DNA of 64,000 nt from Lachnospiraceae bacterium (GCA_022790855.1 JAAVYA010000049.1:80917-144916); one strand, 5' to 3'; positions 8,244-18,306 are shown, counted from the first letter of the stretch. The notes: generated by a model from the letters alone, not told the origin. Numbers and translations: made by a program.

Positions 8244-11200
8244 ATGGCGCTGCAGTTCATTTTGGGAAGCTCCGGGAGCGGAAAATCCAGTTATATTTAT
8301 GAGCATATTTTAGCATGGGCCAAGAGGGAGCCGGATCAGTTGTTTTTTGTGGTGGTGCCGGAGCAGTATACCATGCAGGCTCAGCGGGAGCTGGTGAAAC
8401 GGCAAAAACGCCATGGCATCATGAATCTGGATGTGGTAAGCTTTCAGCGGCTGGCTTACCGCGTCTTTGATGAGCTGGGGCTTGCGGGCTTGCCGGTGTT
8501 GGAAGAGACGGGAAAAAATTTCGTACTGCAGAAGGTAGCGCTAACTCAGCAGGAAGAGCTTCAGATTCTAAAGGGGCATGTCAAAAAGCCGGGTTATATC
8601 AATGAGATCAAATCTATGATCTCGGAGCTGATGCAGTACCGGATTTCTCCCGGGCAATTAGAGGAATTAAGCCGGAAGGAACAGATGACGGCGCCCTTTC
8701 GCTGCCGTATGCATGATTTGTGGAAGATGTATGAGGGATTTTTAGATTACCTCAGAGGAAATTATATTACTGCGGAAGAGATTCTGGAGGTGCTGGCCCA
8801 GGAGGCTGCAAGATCCGGGATATTAAAAGGAAGCGTTCTTGTTCTTGATGGTTTTACGGGCTTTACCCCCATACAATATGAGCTGCTAAAGGAGCTTTTG
8901 CGTCATTGCAGCGATATGTTCGTCACCCTTACCCTGGACGGCAGAGAGGATTTTTACCGCTGCCAGGGAATGCAGGAATTATTTTATCTCAGCAAAAAGA
9001 CGATCCGCTCCTTATCAAATATTGCGAAGGAGCAGAATGTTCCCATAGAAGAACCGGTGGTGCTAACTCCTGGGAAGTGCACCCGCTTCGGGCAGTCCAA
9101 GTCCTTGGAATGGCTGGAACAGAATTTGTTTCGAAATGGAAAAGGGGCATATCAGGGAGAGGATTGCGACGTCCGCCTCCTTTGCCTTTCCAATCCCAGA
9201 CAGGAGCTGTTATTTTTGGCGGGAGAGATTCAGCGTCTGGTGCGGGAAGAGGGCTGCCGCTATAAGGAGATTGCCCTGGTTTGCGGGGATGTGGAAGCTT
9301 ACGGAAATTATGTGGCGGAGATTTTTGGACAATATGAGATTCCCTATTTTCTGGATAAAAAAAATAACATTTCGTTCCATCCCTTGACAGAGCTTATTAA
9401 AACGGCGCTTAAGGCGGTGGAGACGGATTTTTCCTATGAAGCTGTCATGGCTTATTTGCGGTGCGGATTAAGCGGAAACGCCAGAGATGAAGTGGATCTG
9501 CTGGAAAATTATCTGTTGGCCAATCGAATTCGGGGCTGGCGCATGTGGCAGGAGAAATGGGTGCGGCTTTCTGGGGTTTCAGGTATGGAAGAACTGGAAG
9601 AGGTGAACCGGCTCCGGGTACAGATAACAGAACAGTTTGCGCACCCTTTGAGTGTCTGGCGCAAAGAGGAAGGGACGGTACTGGATAAAACGGTGGCCCT
9701 TTATGAATTCCTTACTTCCCTCAAGGCCCAGGAGAAGCTGGAAGCATGGCGGATGAGGCTGGAAGCAGAAAGCAGGCAGGCCTTGGCAAAAGAGTATGCC
9801 CAGATGTACCGGATCGTCATGGATCTTTTGAATAAGCTGGCGCAGCTTTTGGGGCAGGAGGCTATGGGGCTTCGGGAGTTTGGAAAAATGCTGGAAGCCG
9901 GGTTTGCGGCGTCCTCCGTGGGGGTGATTCCTCCTGGATACGACCAGGTATTGGTGGGGGATATCAAAAGGACGCGTCTGGGGGATGTGAAAGTGCTGTT
10001 TTTGGCGGGAGCCAATGACGGCCTGATCCCCAGGGCGGAGCAGCAGGGGGGATTGCTCTCCCAGCGGGAACGGGAGTTTTTTAGGAATCATGATATGGAA
10101 TTGGCGCCGGGAGCCAGGGAGCGGGCCTTTATCCAGAAATTTTATCTGTACCTGAATCTGACCAAGCCTTCCCGACGGCTGTATGTGACATGGCATCGTA
10201 CCTCCGGCGAGGGGAAGGAAGCCAGAAGGTCTTATTTGGTGGGCATGATCCAAACATTGTTTCCCGGGATAGAAGTAGTAAATCAAAAAGAACCGGAGCT
10301 GCTTTTGACAATTGTTACCCCCAAAAGCAGCCGCCGGACCTTGATAGAAGGAATCCGCCGGGCAAGGGAGGGGCAGGCGTCCCCAGAATTTTTGGCGCTG
10401 CTGTCCTGGTATCGGGGCCGGGAGGATTACAGCCGGGAAGCGGAAGCATTTTTGGAAGCGGCCTTTTATACCTATGAGAAACGCCTGTTGGGGCGGGACG
10501 CGGCTCATAAGCTCTACGGGGAAGTGCTGGTGAACAGCGTGACGCGCCTGGAGCGGTTTTCCGCCTGTGCCTATGCCCATTTTATGGCTTACGGCATGGG
10601 GCTGAAAGAACGTCAGATGGGGGAGTTTGCCCCGGTGGATATGGGAAGCTTATTCCATCATGCGCTGGAATGCTACTCCCAGAAAATGGAAGCGCAGGGA
10701 TATCACTGGTTTGACGTGCCAGGGGATGTGCAGGAACAGTTGATGGAAGAGGCGGTACGCGATACCGTGGAGGAGGAAGGATACCTGCTGTACCAGGATG
10801 CGGCCGGGGCTTATACTGTAAAGCGCCTGCTGCGGATTTTGAAAAAGACGGTGGAGGTCATCAGCGCCCAGATTTCCCAAAGCAGCTTCGCGCCGGAAGG
10901 ATATGAAGTATCCTTCTCTTTTGCGGAGGATCTGGAGTCTGTGAACTTTGTATTGAGCGAAGAAGAACGGATGCGGCTCACCGGGCGGATTGACCGGATG
11001 GACACCAGAAAAGATAAAGACCAGATCTATGTAAAAGTGGTGGACTACAAATCCGGCAGCACCCAGTTTTCCCTGGTGTCCTTGTATCATGGGCTGCAGC
11101 TTCAGCTTGTGGTATATCTCAATGCGGCGGTGGAACTGTTAAAACAAAAATACCCTAATCAGGAAGTGGTTCCGGCAGGAATGTTTTATTATCACATTGA

Positions 11201-11621
11201 CGACCCGGTGATCGAGGCCAAAGGACCTATGACGGAGGATGAGATTAAGGAACAAGTATTTGAGAAGCTGAAACAAAACGGCATCGGGCTGGAAACGGGA
11301 GACGCCAGCGTCAGCAAAAAGTCCCAACAGGCCAGCCCCCAGGAGATGAAGCTGCTGTCTGATTTTGTAAATACAAAGATCCGCAGCCTAGGGAAAGCAA
11401 TTTACCGGGGAGAAGTAACGGCCAGCCCGTATCAGATGAAAAAAGACAGCGGCTGCGATTACTGCCCCTATCACGGGATCTGTGGATTTGACTTGAAAGT
11501 GCCGGGATTTTCCTACCGCAGGCTGGCAGAATCGAAGGATAAGGACGAGATTTTAAAGGATATGGCAAAGGAGGTAGCAGATGGGAGTGAGATTCACGAG
11601 GGAACAGCAGCAGGTGATTGA
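8244..11621 (+). CDS. addB: ATP-dependent helicase/nuclease subunit B
   Basis: AddB pairs with AddA to process double-strand DNA ends for RecA loading, the RecBCD equivalent of Firmicutes. The 1125-residue protein starts with a Walker A motif, LGSSGSGKSSYIYEH. The iron-sulfur nuclease cysteines are visible: one near residue 774 (FSACAYAHF) and a cluster near residue 1070 (GCDYCPYHGICGF). The nuclease core lies between them, with VKVVDYKSGSTQFSL. The start follows GGAAGGGAGAAGCGT. It overlaps addA by 41 bases, which suggests coupled translation. Confidence 0.95.
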   Translation: MALQFILGSSGSGKSSYIYEHILAWAKREPDQLFFVVVPEQYTMQAQRELVKRQKRHGIMNLDVVSFQRLAYRVFDELGLAGLPVLEETGKNFVLQKVALTQQEELQILKGHVKKPGYINEIKSMISELMQYRISPGQLEELSRKEQMTAPFRCRMHDLWKMYEGFLDYLRGNYITAEEILEVLAQEAARSGILKGSVLVLDGFTGFTPIQYELLKELLRHCSDMFVTLTLDGREDFYRCQGMQELFYLSKKTIRSLSNIAKEQNVPIEEPVVLTPGKCTRFGQSKSLEWLEQNLFRNGKGAYQGEDCDVRLLCLSNPRQELLFLAGEIQRLVREEGCRYKEIALVCGDVEAYGNYVAEIFGQYEIPYFLDKKNNISFHPLTELIKTALKAVETDFSYEAVMAYLRCGLSGNARDEVDLLENYLLANRIRGWRMWQEKWVRLSGVSGMEELEEVNRLRVQITEQFAHPLSVWRKEEGTVLDKTVALYEFLTSLKAQEKLEAWRMRLEAESRQALAKEYAQMYRIVMDLLNKLAQLLGQEAMGLREFGKMLEAGFAASSVGVIPPGYDQVLVGDIKRTRLGDVKVLFLAGANDGLIPRAEQQGGLLSQREREFFRNHDMELAPGARERAFIQKFYLYLNLTKPSRRLYVTWHRTSGEGKEARRSYLVGMIQTLFPGIEVVNQKEPELLLTIVTPKSSRRTLIEGIRRAREGQASPEFLALLSWYRGREDYSREAEAFLEAAFYTYEKRLLGRDAAHKLYGEVLVNSVTRLERFSACAYAHFMAYGMGLKERQMGEFAPVDMGSLFHHALECYSQKMEAQGYHWFDVPGDVQEQLMEEAVRDTVEEEGYLLYQDAAGAYTVKRLLRILKKTVEVISAQISQSSFAPEGYEVSFSFAEDLESVNFVLSEEERMRLTGRIDRMDTRKDKDQIYVKVVDYKSGSTQFSLVSLYHGLQLQLVVYLNAAVELLKQKYPNQEVVPAGMFYYHIDDPVIEAKGPMTEDEIKEQVFEKLKQNGIGLETGDASVSKKSQQASPQEMKLLSDFVNTKIRSLGKAIYRGEVTASPYQMKKDSGCDYCPYHGICGFDLKVPGFSYRRLAESKDKDEILKDMAKEVADGSEIHEGTAAGD

Positions 11622-14600
11622 CAGCCGGGGGAAAAATCTTCTGGTATCTGCGGCGGCAGGCTCCGGGAAGACAGCCGTTTTAGTAGAGCGCATCATACGC
11701 TTGATCACGGATCCAAAAGCTCCTTTGGACATTGACCATCTGCTGGTCGTGACCTTTACCAATGCGGCGGCGGCCGAGATGCGGGAACGTATTGGGGCAG
11801 CCATAGAAAGGGAATTGTCTGCCCAGCCGGGGAACGTGCACCTTATGCGGCAGCAGACGCTTTTGCATAACGCCCAGATTACTACGATCCACAGCTTTTG
11901 TTTGTATGTCATCCGCAATTATTTTCACCGTATTGGCTTAGAGCCGGACGTCCGGGTGGGGGATGAAGGGGAATTGAAGCTGATGCGCCAGGAGGTGCTT
12001 CGGGCCTTGCTGGAGGAATATTATCAAAAGGAAGACCCGGAATTTTTGCGGCTGTCGGAGACTCTTGCCACCGGGAAAAGTGATGAGAAATTAAAAGAGG
12101 CTGTGTTGGAGCTGTATGAATTTGCCATGAGCGACCCATGGCCAGGGGAGTGGCTTGACAACTGCAGAAAGCCTTATGGCTGTTCTCCGGAAGCATTTTG
12201 CAAACTGCCCATGTACCATGCATTTATGGCGTATCTGAAAGCAGTGACAGGCCAGTGGGCCCAGATGATGGAGTGGTGTCTTGAGATCTGCCGGGAGCCG
12301 GACGGACCCTTTTTATATGAAGAGATGCTGAGTCGGGAATGGGAGATGCTCCGGGGGCTTTCTTGCCTTGACAGCTATGAGGAATATGAAAAAGCCGTCT
12401 CGGGGCTTGTATTCGGCCGTCTTCCGGCGGCCCGGAAGTTCCAGGGAGACCCGGACAAGAAGCAGCAGGTGCAGAATCTGCGCAAGGAAATCAAAGATTC
12501 CAGAAAAAAACTGATGGAACAGTTCTTCTTTCTTCCGCCCCAGAAGATGATTCGTATGCAGCAGGAGAACAAGCCGGTCATCGATATGCTGGTACAGGTG
12601 ACGCTGGATTTTAAGGCGGCTTATGAGAAGAAAAAGCAGGAACAGAATCTCATGGATTTCAATGATCTGGAGCATTTTGCCCTGGATATCCTGGTGGAGG
12701 AGGAGACAAGAGCGCCTTCTTCGGTGGCAAGCGAGTTGTCGGAGCAGTTTGCGGAGATTATGATCGACGAATACCAGGACAGCAATTACGTTCAGGAGAC
12801 CATATTAAAGGCTGTGGCCAGAGAGAACAATCGGTTTATGGTGGGGGATGTAAAGCAGAGCATCTATCGCTTCCGCATGGCCCGCCCGGAGCTTTTTATG
12901 GAAAAATACAACGCCTATCAGGAGGAAGGGAAGCGGGACTGTAAAATCGACCTGCATAAAAATTTCCGCAGCCGGGGGGAAGTGCTTTCCTTTGTCAACG
13001 ATATGTTTTTTGGGATTATGGCCAGAGATCTGGGGAATGTGGAATATGACGGCCAGGCGGCGTTGTATCAAGGTATGGAGTTTTTAACGCCGCCCCAGGA
13101 GCATTTGTTTCAGACACAAGTCCTTTTGGCGGACCGGGATGATTTTCAGGAAGCAGAGGAGCCTCAGGACGGGGAATTCGTGATGATCGCCCAGGAAATA
13201 CAAAGGCTGATGAAGGAACAGATGGTGACAGACGCTGACACCGGAGGGCTGCGGCCGCTGCAGTATCAGGATATTGTCATTTTGCTGCGGAGCATCGGCG
13301 GGTATGGGCAGCGTCTGATCCAGGTGCTTCGGGATCATGGGATCAGTGCGGTGGCCTCTTCCGGGACCGGATATTTCTCTGCAGTGGAAGTAAAGACGGT
13401 ATTAAACTTTCTACGGCTCATTGACAATCCCAGACAGGATATCCCTCTTGCCGCAGTGTTGGCCTCTCCCATGGCAGGTCTGACGGAAGGAGATTTGGCC
13501 GACATCCGCATTCAGTATCCCCAAATCCCCTTTTATCAAAGTGTGTGCGCTTATGCAAAAGAAGGGGAAAAAGAAGCGCTGCGGGCGCGGCTGAACAGCT
13601 TTTTGCAGCAGCTTAATAGCTTTCGCCGGCGGGCGGAGGATACGGTGATCCATGAGCTTTTATACCAGGTATTGGACGAGACGGGATATCTGGATTATGT
13701 GTATGCCCTGCCGGGAGGGCCTGTGCGCCGGGCAAATCTGGAGATGCTGATGGAGAGGGCCGTGGCATTTGAAAAAACCAGCTACCAGGGCCTGTTTTCC
13801 TTCATTCGCTATATGGGACAGCTGGAAAAATACCAGGTGGATTACGGAGAAGCAGAAGGGGAAGGATTGGAAGGCCATGTGCGCGTTATGACCATCCACA
13901 AAAGTAAGGGGCTGGAATTCCCGGTGGTCTTTGTAGCCGGGATGGGGCGTCAGTTGAACCAGCAGGACGTCCGCAGCCGTATGGTGCTTCACCCCCAATT
14001 TGGGATTGGGCTGGATGTGACGGATGTAAAACGCCGGGTGCGGATCCCTTCTCTCACCCGGCAGATTTTGGCCCGGCAGATTCAGATGGAGAATGCCGGG
14101 GAAGAGCTTCGGGTATTGTATGTGGCCTTAACCCGGGCCAGGGAAAAATTAATCCTCACTGGAGCCATGAAAAAAGCCGGGGAAAAGCTTTTGGCCTACC
14201 AGAGTCAGCGGCTGGATGAGCGGGGCCACATGGGCTTTTTATTCCGTCTCAAGGCATCCTGCTATTTTGACTGGATCCTTCCGGTTTTGCTGCAAAAACC
14301 AAAGTATCAGATACGGATGGCTTCCCCCCTTGAACTGTCCTATCATCAGGCAAAAGAGCGTATCGGACAGTCCTGGAGCCGGGATATGCTTGTAAAGCTT
14401 TCCGAACAGCCCCAGCCCGGGCTGGCCCAGGAGATTGAGAGCCGTTTTTCTTATTGCTATCCTTTTGCCCAGGAACAGGGCTTAAAGTCTAAGCTGTCGG
14501 TATCGGAGTTAAAACACCGGGCCATTGAAAAGCTGCGGCGGGAAGAGCCGGGTATGGAATATTTATTCCAGGAACCGGAGGTGATTCCCTATGTGCCGGA

Positions 14601-15147
14601 ATTTATGCGTCAATTAGGGGAAGAACCTTCTGGGCATACGGCGGCCCTTCGGGGAAGCGCCATGCACCGGGTACTGGAATGCTTTGATTTTACGAAAGAA
14701 TTTGACACCTTAAAAGAACAGGTTTTTCAGATGAAGGAAGAGGGCCTGCTTCGGGAAGAATTGGCAGAGCTTGTATCATTGCCGGGGCTTTTGCAGTTTT
14801 TTGATTCCTCCCTCGCCAGAAGGATGCAGCAGGCGGCCAGGGCCGGAAAATTATACCGGGAGAAACCCTTTGTGATGGGAAAGCCCGGTGGTGAAATGTT
14901 CCCGGAGGCGCCAGACAGCCAGGGAATGGTTCTGGTTCAGGGAATTATCGACGCTTTTTTTGAAGAAGGAGATGCACTGGTGCTGGTGGACTATAAGACG
15001 GACGCCGTAAAAACAGAGGAAGAACTTATCCGGCGATATCAGGCCCAGATGGATCTGTACCAGGAGGCTTTGGGCCGGGTTACTGGAAAACAGGTGAAGG
15101 AAAAGTTGTTGTATTCCTTTAAGCTGAGAAAGACGATTTTGGTATAG
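11581..15147 (+). CDS. addA: ATP-dependent helicase/nuclease subunit A
   Basis: AddA supplies the UvrD-like 3'-5' helicase motor and one nuclease domain of AddAB. The 1188-residue protein has Q motif FTREQQQVID, Walker A SAAAGSGKTAVLVERI near residue 22, IMIDEYQDSNYVQE (motif II), VGDVKQSIYRFRMA (motif III), VMTIHKSKGLEFPVVFVAG (motif V) and LYVALTRAREKL (motif VI). The C-terminal nuclease motif VLVDYKTDAV is near residue 1135. Its GGAGGTAGCAG ribosome binding site lies inside the end of addB. Confidence 0.96.
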   Translation: MGVRFTREQQQVIDSRGKNLLVSAAAGSGKTAVLVERIIRLITDPKAPLDIDHLLVVTFTNAAAAEMRERIGAAIERELSAQPGNVHLMRQQTLLHNAQITTIHSFCLYVIRNYFHRIGLEPDVRVGDEGELKLMRQEVLRALLEEYYQKEDPEFLRLSETLATGKSDEKLKEAVLELYEFAMSDPWPGEWLDNCRKPYGCSPEAFCKLPMYHAFMAYLKAVTGQWAQMMEWCLEICREPDGPFLYEEMLSREWEMLRGLSCLDSYEEYEKAVSGLVFGRLPAARKFQGDPDKKQQVQNLRKEIKDSRKKLMEQFFFLPPQKMIRMQQENKPVIDMLVQVTLDFKAAYEKKKQEQNLMDFNDLEHFALDILVEEETRAPSSVASELSEQFAEIMIDEYQDSNYVQETILKAVARENNRFMVGDVKQSIYRFRMARPELFMEKYNAYQEEGKRDCKIDLHKNFRSRGEVLSFVNDMFFGIMARDLGNVEYDGQAALYQGMEFLTPPQEHLFQTQVLLADRDDFQEAEEPQDGEFVMIAQEIQRLMKEQMVTDADTGGLRPLQYQDIVILLRSIGGYGQRLIQVLRDHGISAVASSGTGYFSAVEVKTVLNFLRLIDNPRQDIPLAAVLASPMAGLTEGDLADIRIQYPQIPFYQSVCAYAKEGEKEALRARLNSFLQQLNSFRRRAEDTVIHELLYQVLDETGYLDYVYALPGGPVRRANLEMLMERAVAFEKTSYQGLFSFIRYMGQLEKYQVDYGEAEGEGLEGHVRVMTIHKSKGLEFPVVFVAGMGRQLNQQDVRSRMVLHPQFGIGLDVTDVKRRVRIPSLTRQILARQIQMENAGEELRVLYVALTRAREKLILTGAMKKAGEKLLAYQSQRLDERGHMGFLFRLKASCYFDWILPVLLQKPKYQIRMASPLELSYHQAKERIGQSWSRDMLVKLSEQPQPGLAQEIESRFSYCYPFAQEQGLKSKLSVSELKHRAIEKLRREEPGMEYLFQEPEVIPYVPEFMRQLGEEPSGHTAALRGSAMHRVLECFDFTKEFDTLKEQVFQMKEEGLLREELAELVSLPGLLQFFDSSLARRMQQAARAGKLYREKPFVMGKPGGEMFPEAPDSQGMVLVQGIIDAFFEEGDALVLVDYKTDAVKTEEELIRRYQAQMDLYQEALGRVTGKQVKEKLLYSFKLRKTILV

Positions 15148-15205
15148 TTAGCGACTTTCGCCCCTGAGAGATTCTTTGCTGCTAAAGCTGATGCCTGAAT
15201 TGTCA

Positions 15206-15234
15206 TTGCTTCTATATTGCTCATGTGATACAAT
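15206..15234 (+). promoter_or_regulatory. Promoter of the toxin-antitoxin pair
   Basis: TTGCTT (15206-15211) and TACAAT (15229-15234) are 17 bases apart. The predicted start near 15241 is about 20 bases before the antitoxin ATG. RelB/DinJ antitoxins usually repress such promoters, but no clear palindrome was found here. Confidence 0.55.
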
Positions 15235-15262
15235 CAAATTACAAATTCATTGGAGGTGCAAT

Positions 15263-15526
15263 ATGGCTACATTACAAATACGTATTGATGATACAGTTAA
15301 AAAGCAGGCGGATGCCTTATTTTCCAGCCTGGGATTGGACACATCGACAGCGATCCGTATTTTTTTGAATGCTTCTATTGAGAATGCGGGCATCCCTTTT
15401 TCTGTGCAGCATAGGGCGCTCCCCTCTCAGCTTCAGGAAGCCGTATATGATAGCCGTTTTCGAAGGGAACTGAATGGTCCTTTTGATCATGCGGAAGATG
15501 CAGTTGCCTCTATGTTGGAGGATTGA
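15263..15526 (+). CDS. RelB/DinJ-family antitoxin
   Basis: This 87-residue protein has an N-terminal ribbon-helix-helix-like segment, LQIRIDDTVKKQADALFSSL, followed by LDTSTAIRIFLNASIENAGI, the usual RelB/DinJ block for operator binding and dimerisation. The C-terminal tail would bind the toxin. The start at 15263 is chosen because TTGGAGGTGCAAT precedes it. The toxin gene follows after three bases, the standard antitoxin-toxin order. Confidence 0.87.
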   Translation: MATLQIRIDDTVKKQADALFSSLGLDTSTAIRIFLNASIENAGIPFSVQHRALPSQLQEAVYDSRFRRELNGPFDHAEDAVASMLED

Positions 15527-15529
15527 TCT

Positions 15530-15808
15530 ATGTATAAGATCGTCTACACGAACCGCATGAAAAAAGATGCTAAGCTAATGCAAAAGCGGGGGAAGGATAT
15601 GAAAAAGCTGGTTGCTGTACTTTCCTTGCTGGCCGATGGCAAACCTTTACCGGCCCAGTACAAAGATCATTCTTTGGCAGGTAATCTACATGATTTTAGG
15701 GAATGTCACATAGAGCCTGATTGGCTGCTCATGTACCAGATTTATGAGGATACCCTTATCCTTTCAGCTACTGCAACTGGTAGCCATGCCGATTTGTTTG
15801 GAAAATAG
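15530..15808 (+). CDS. YafQ-family mRNA interferase toxin
   Basis: This 92-residue protein begins MYKIVYTNRMKKDAKLMQKRG. It carries the YafQ-type blocks LPAQYKDHSLAGNLHDFREC and HIEPDWLLMYQI, which hold the basic and histidine residues used for ribosome-dependent mRNA cleavage. The length is normal. Together with the upstream antitoxin it forms a type II module placed between addA and maf. Its role here, whether stress response, plasmid-like addiction or a remnant of transfer, cannot be told from sequence. Confidence 0.87.
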   Translation: MYKIVYTNRMKKDAKLMQKRGKDMKKLVAVLSLLADGKPLPAQYKDHSLAGNLHDFRECHIEPDWLLMYQIYEDTLILSATATGSHADLFGK

Positions 15809-15887
15809 GGGCATTTGGAAAGTTTTACGCCATCCGACTACGCCAACGGCTGTTCGGCCGAGAACTATCGGGCATTCGCCTGATGAA

Positions 15888-15956
15888 ACAGCGGTGATAT
15901 TCAGCATTATGTGAGAGAACTCCCGATGGTGGATACCGCCGCTGTTTTGACTGGCT
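15888..15956. repeat. Long-spaced inverted repeat between the toxin gene and maf
   Basis: ACAGCGG and CCGCTGT arms enclose about 45 bases, and the right arm runs into TTTTGA. It could be a weak terminator for the toxin-antitoxin operon or an operator. The gap 15809-15977 holds nothing else I recognise. Confidence 0.25.
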
Positions 15957-15977
15957 CATTCAAAGGAGTGGATAACA

Positions 15978-16547
15978 ATGAAACGATTGATTTTAGCTTC
16001 TGCCTCTCCCCGGCGCCGGGAGCTGTTAAAGCAGGCAGGGGCTGTATTTGAAGTAATTCCTGCCCGGGGAGAAGAGCGCACGACAAAAGAACATCCCCAG
16101 GATATAGTAATGGAACTGGCTCTTTTAAAAGCCCGGGAAGTGGCGGAGGCCATCGAAGACCCGGAGGCGGTAGTTCTGGGAGCGGATACAGTGGTGGCGA
16201 TGGACGGCCGGATATTAGGAAAGCCCAAAGACCGGGCGGATGCGGTGGCAATGCTCACATCCCTGGCCGGAAATACCCACAGTGTGTTTACCGGAGTAGC
16301 GATGGTGCAAAAAAAAGATGGACGGATCACAAATTTTTTTGAAGAAACAAAAGTAACGATGTATCCCATGAGCCGGGAAGAAATTGAGGCCTATGTGGAC
16401 ACCGGGGAACCAATGGACAAAGCCGGAGCTTATGGAATTCAGGGAAAATGTGCCATTCATATTGAAAAAATCCAGGGAGATTATAATAATGTAGTTGGAT
16501 TGCCCATTGCAGGAATTTACCAGAGGATGAAAAAGGGTTTTTCTTGA
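15978..16547 (+). CDS. maf: Maf-family nucleoside triphosphate pyrophosphatase
   Basis: Maf proteins hydrolyse dTTP, UTP or modified nucleotides to monophosphates and are linked to septum formation. The 189-residue protein starts LILASASPRRRELLKQAG, the signature substrate loop. It also has VVLGADTVVAMDGRILGKPKD near residue 65 and DKAGAYGIQGK near residue 150 with the conserved lysine. CAAAGGAGTGG precedes the ATG. The next frame begins before this gene stops, but its real start is probably further on. Confidence 0.94.
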   Translation: MKRLILASASPRRRELLKQAGAVFEVIPARGEERTTKEHPQDIVMELALLKAREVAEAIEDPEAVVLGADTVVAMDGRILGKPKDRADAVAMLTSLAGNTHSVFTGVAMVQKKDGRITNFFEETKVTMYPMSREEIEAYVDTGEPMDKAGAYGIQGKCAIHIEKIQGDYNNVVGLPIAGIYQRMKKGFS

Positions 16548-16594
16548 AATCCGTGAGGATTCATTATATGATAGAAAAGAAGGAGGAAGCAGCC

Positions 16595-16858
16595 ATGGAA
16601 GAATATGATGAAATTGTGGTCAGTACATTTTTAAAAAAGCAGACCCAGCTTTTTGAGGAGAAGGTGGCCGAAAGCTTCGAAGAGGCGGAGGCCTTTCTGG
16701 AAGACTGTATGGCCGTGGTATGCAAAAATGCAAAAGAGGTTCGCAGTTACTTTGAAGAAGCCGGGGCGGACATCAGCGGAATGGGCGACGGAGAATTGTT
16801 GGAGGAATCCGAAGTATTTGCGCTGCCGAACGGCCGGTATCTCGTTGTGGAGGCTTAA
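16595..16858 (+). CDS. Small acidic protein of unknown function
   Basis: This 87-residue protein is acidic (EEYDEIVVSTFLKKQTQ, EKVAESFEEAEAFLEDC) with two cysteines near residues 33 and 39, and no membrane segment or known motif. The start at 16595 is chosen because AAGGAGGAAGCAGCC precedes it; the frame is open from 16544. It lies between maf and an FAD-dependent dehydrogenase, 3 bases from the latter, so it is probably translated as part of that operon. I do not recognise the family. Confidence 0.6.
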   Translation: MEEYDEIVVSTFLKKQTQLFEEKVAESFEEAEAFLEDCMAVVCKNAKEVRSYFEEAGADISGMGDGELLEESEVFALPNGRYLVVEA

Positions 16859-16861
16859 TAG

Positions 16862-18271
16862 ATGAACAAATATGACGTAATTATTATTGGCGCAGGGCCT
16901 TCCGGGATTTTCTGTGCCTATGAATTGATAAAAGAAAAACCAGAGATGAAAGTTTTGATGGTGGAAAAGGGCAGACGGATTGAAGATCGTAATTGCCCCA
17001 AGCGCAAAACCAAGGTGTGCGTCGGATGCTCCCCCTGTTCCATTACCACAGGATTTGCAGGAGCCGGAGCGTTTTCCGATGGAAAGCTGTCTCTGTCTCC
17101 CGATGTGGGGGGAAAACTGCCGGAGATTCTGGGATATGAAGAAGCGGAGAAATTGATCGGAGAATCGGATGATATCTATTTGAAATTTGGGGCGGACACC
17201 AAAGTATACGGTGTGGATAAGGAACCTCAGATTCGGGAGATCCGTAAAAAAGCCATCAATGCCAATTTAAAGCTGATCGAGTGTCCCATCCGCCATCTGG
17301 GAACGGAGGAAGGTTATAAAATCTACTGCCGTCTCCAGGAGCATCTGCTGTCGAAAGGCGTGGAGATGAAATTTAACACCATGGTAGCGGATATCCTGGT
17401 GGAGGATCAGGCGGCTGTTGGAATCGTGACCCATGAGAATGAGACATATTATGCGACGGAGATTGTCAGCGCGGTGGGCCGGGAGGGCGCCGACTGGTTC
17501 GCCCATATCTGCGAGCAGAAGGGCGTGGAGACGGAAGTAGGCACGGTGGATATCGGTGTTCGGGTGGAAGTTAGGGATGAAGTCATGGATTTTCTGAACC
17601 AGAATCTCTACGAAGCCAAACTGGTATACCATACGCCTACCTTTGACGATAAAGTGCGGACATTCTGTACCAATCCTTCCGGGGAGGTGGCCACGGAGTA
17701 CTATGAAGGGGGCCTGGCGGTCGTGAACGGTCATGCCTATAAATCGAAAGATTTAAAGACAAACAATACGAATTTTGCACTTCTGGTTTCCAAGAATTTT
17801 ACCAAACCTTTTAAGACCCCCATTGCTTATGGCAAACAGATTGCCCAGCTTTCCAATATGCTTTGCGACGGCCGTATTTTGGTGCAGACTTTTGGAGATT
17901 TTAAACGGGGCAGACGGACCACGGAGGAGAGGCTGTGCCGGAATAATTTGATTCCCACGCTAAAAGATGCGGTTCCGGGCGACCTTTCTTTGGTATTTCC
18001 CCATCGGATCATGGTTGATATTGAAGAGATGCTGGAAGCTTTAGATAAGGTTACCCCGGGGATTGCCAGCGACGAGACGCTGTTGTATGGCGTGGAGGTA
18101 AAATTTTATTCCAACAAAGTGGTCGTAAACCGTGATTTTGAGACGAGTATCCGGGGACTGCGGGCGATTGGGGACGGGGCTTCCGTAACCCGAGGACTGC
18201 AGCAGGCGTCGGCCAATGGACTTAGCGTAGCCCGCAGCATTTTAGTGAAGCTTGGGCGAACCGGATGCTGA
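16862..18271 (+). CDS. FAD-dependent dehydrogenase (COG2509-like)
   Basis: The 469-residue protein has an N-terminal dinucleotide motif, DVIIIGAGPSGIFCAYEL. A cysteine-rich stretch follows (CPKRKTKVCVGCSPCSITTG, residues about 44-63) with GFAGAGAFSDGKLSL next to it. The C-terminal block GLRAIGDGASVTRGLQQAS closes the FAD fold. This arrangement fits the uncharacterised FAD-dependent dehydrogenases of COG2509. The substrate is unknown. The four closely spaced cysteines suggest metal or redox chemistry (inference). ATG follows the small acidic gene by 3 bases. Confidence 0.85.
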   Translation: MNKYDVIIIGAGPSGIFCAYELIKEKPEMKVLMVEKGRRIEDRNCPKRKTKVCVGCSPCSITTGFAGAGAFSDGKLSLSPDVGGKLPEILGYEEAEKLIGESDDIYLKFGADTKVYGVDKEPQIREIRKKAINANLKLIECPIRHLGTEEGYKIYCRLQEHLLSKGVEMKFNTMVADILVEDQAAVGIVTHENETYYATEIVSAVGREGADWFAHICEQKGVETEVGTVDIGVRVEVRDEVMDFLNQNLYEAKLVYHTPTFDDKVRTFCTNPSGEVATEYYEGGLAVVNGHAYKSKDLKTNNTNFALLVSKNFTKPFKTPIAYGKQIAQLSNMLCDGRILVQTFGDFKRGRRTTEERLCRNNLIPTLKDAVPGDLSLVFPHRIMVDIEEMLEALDKVTPGIASDETLLYGVEVKFYSNKVVVNRDFETSIRGLRAIGDGASVTRGLQQASANGLSVARSILVKLGRTGC

Positions 18272-18306
18272 GAAAAATGGAACAAATGAGATAAAGGGAT
18301 AGAGAG

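Noticed and set aside
9579..10580. 333-codon minus-strand open frame inside addB
   Set aside because: It lies fully antisense to the strongly supported addB, has no recognisable motif, and results from codon bias.
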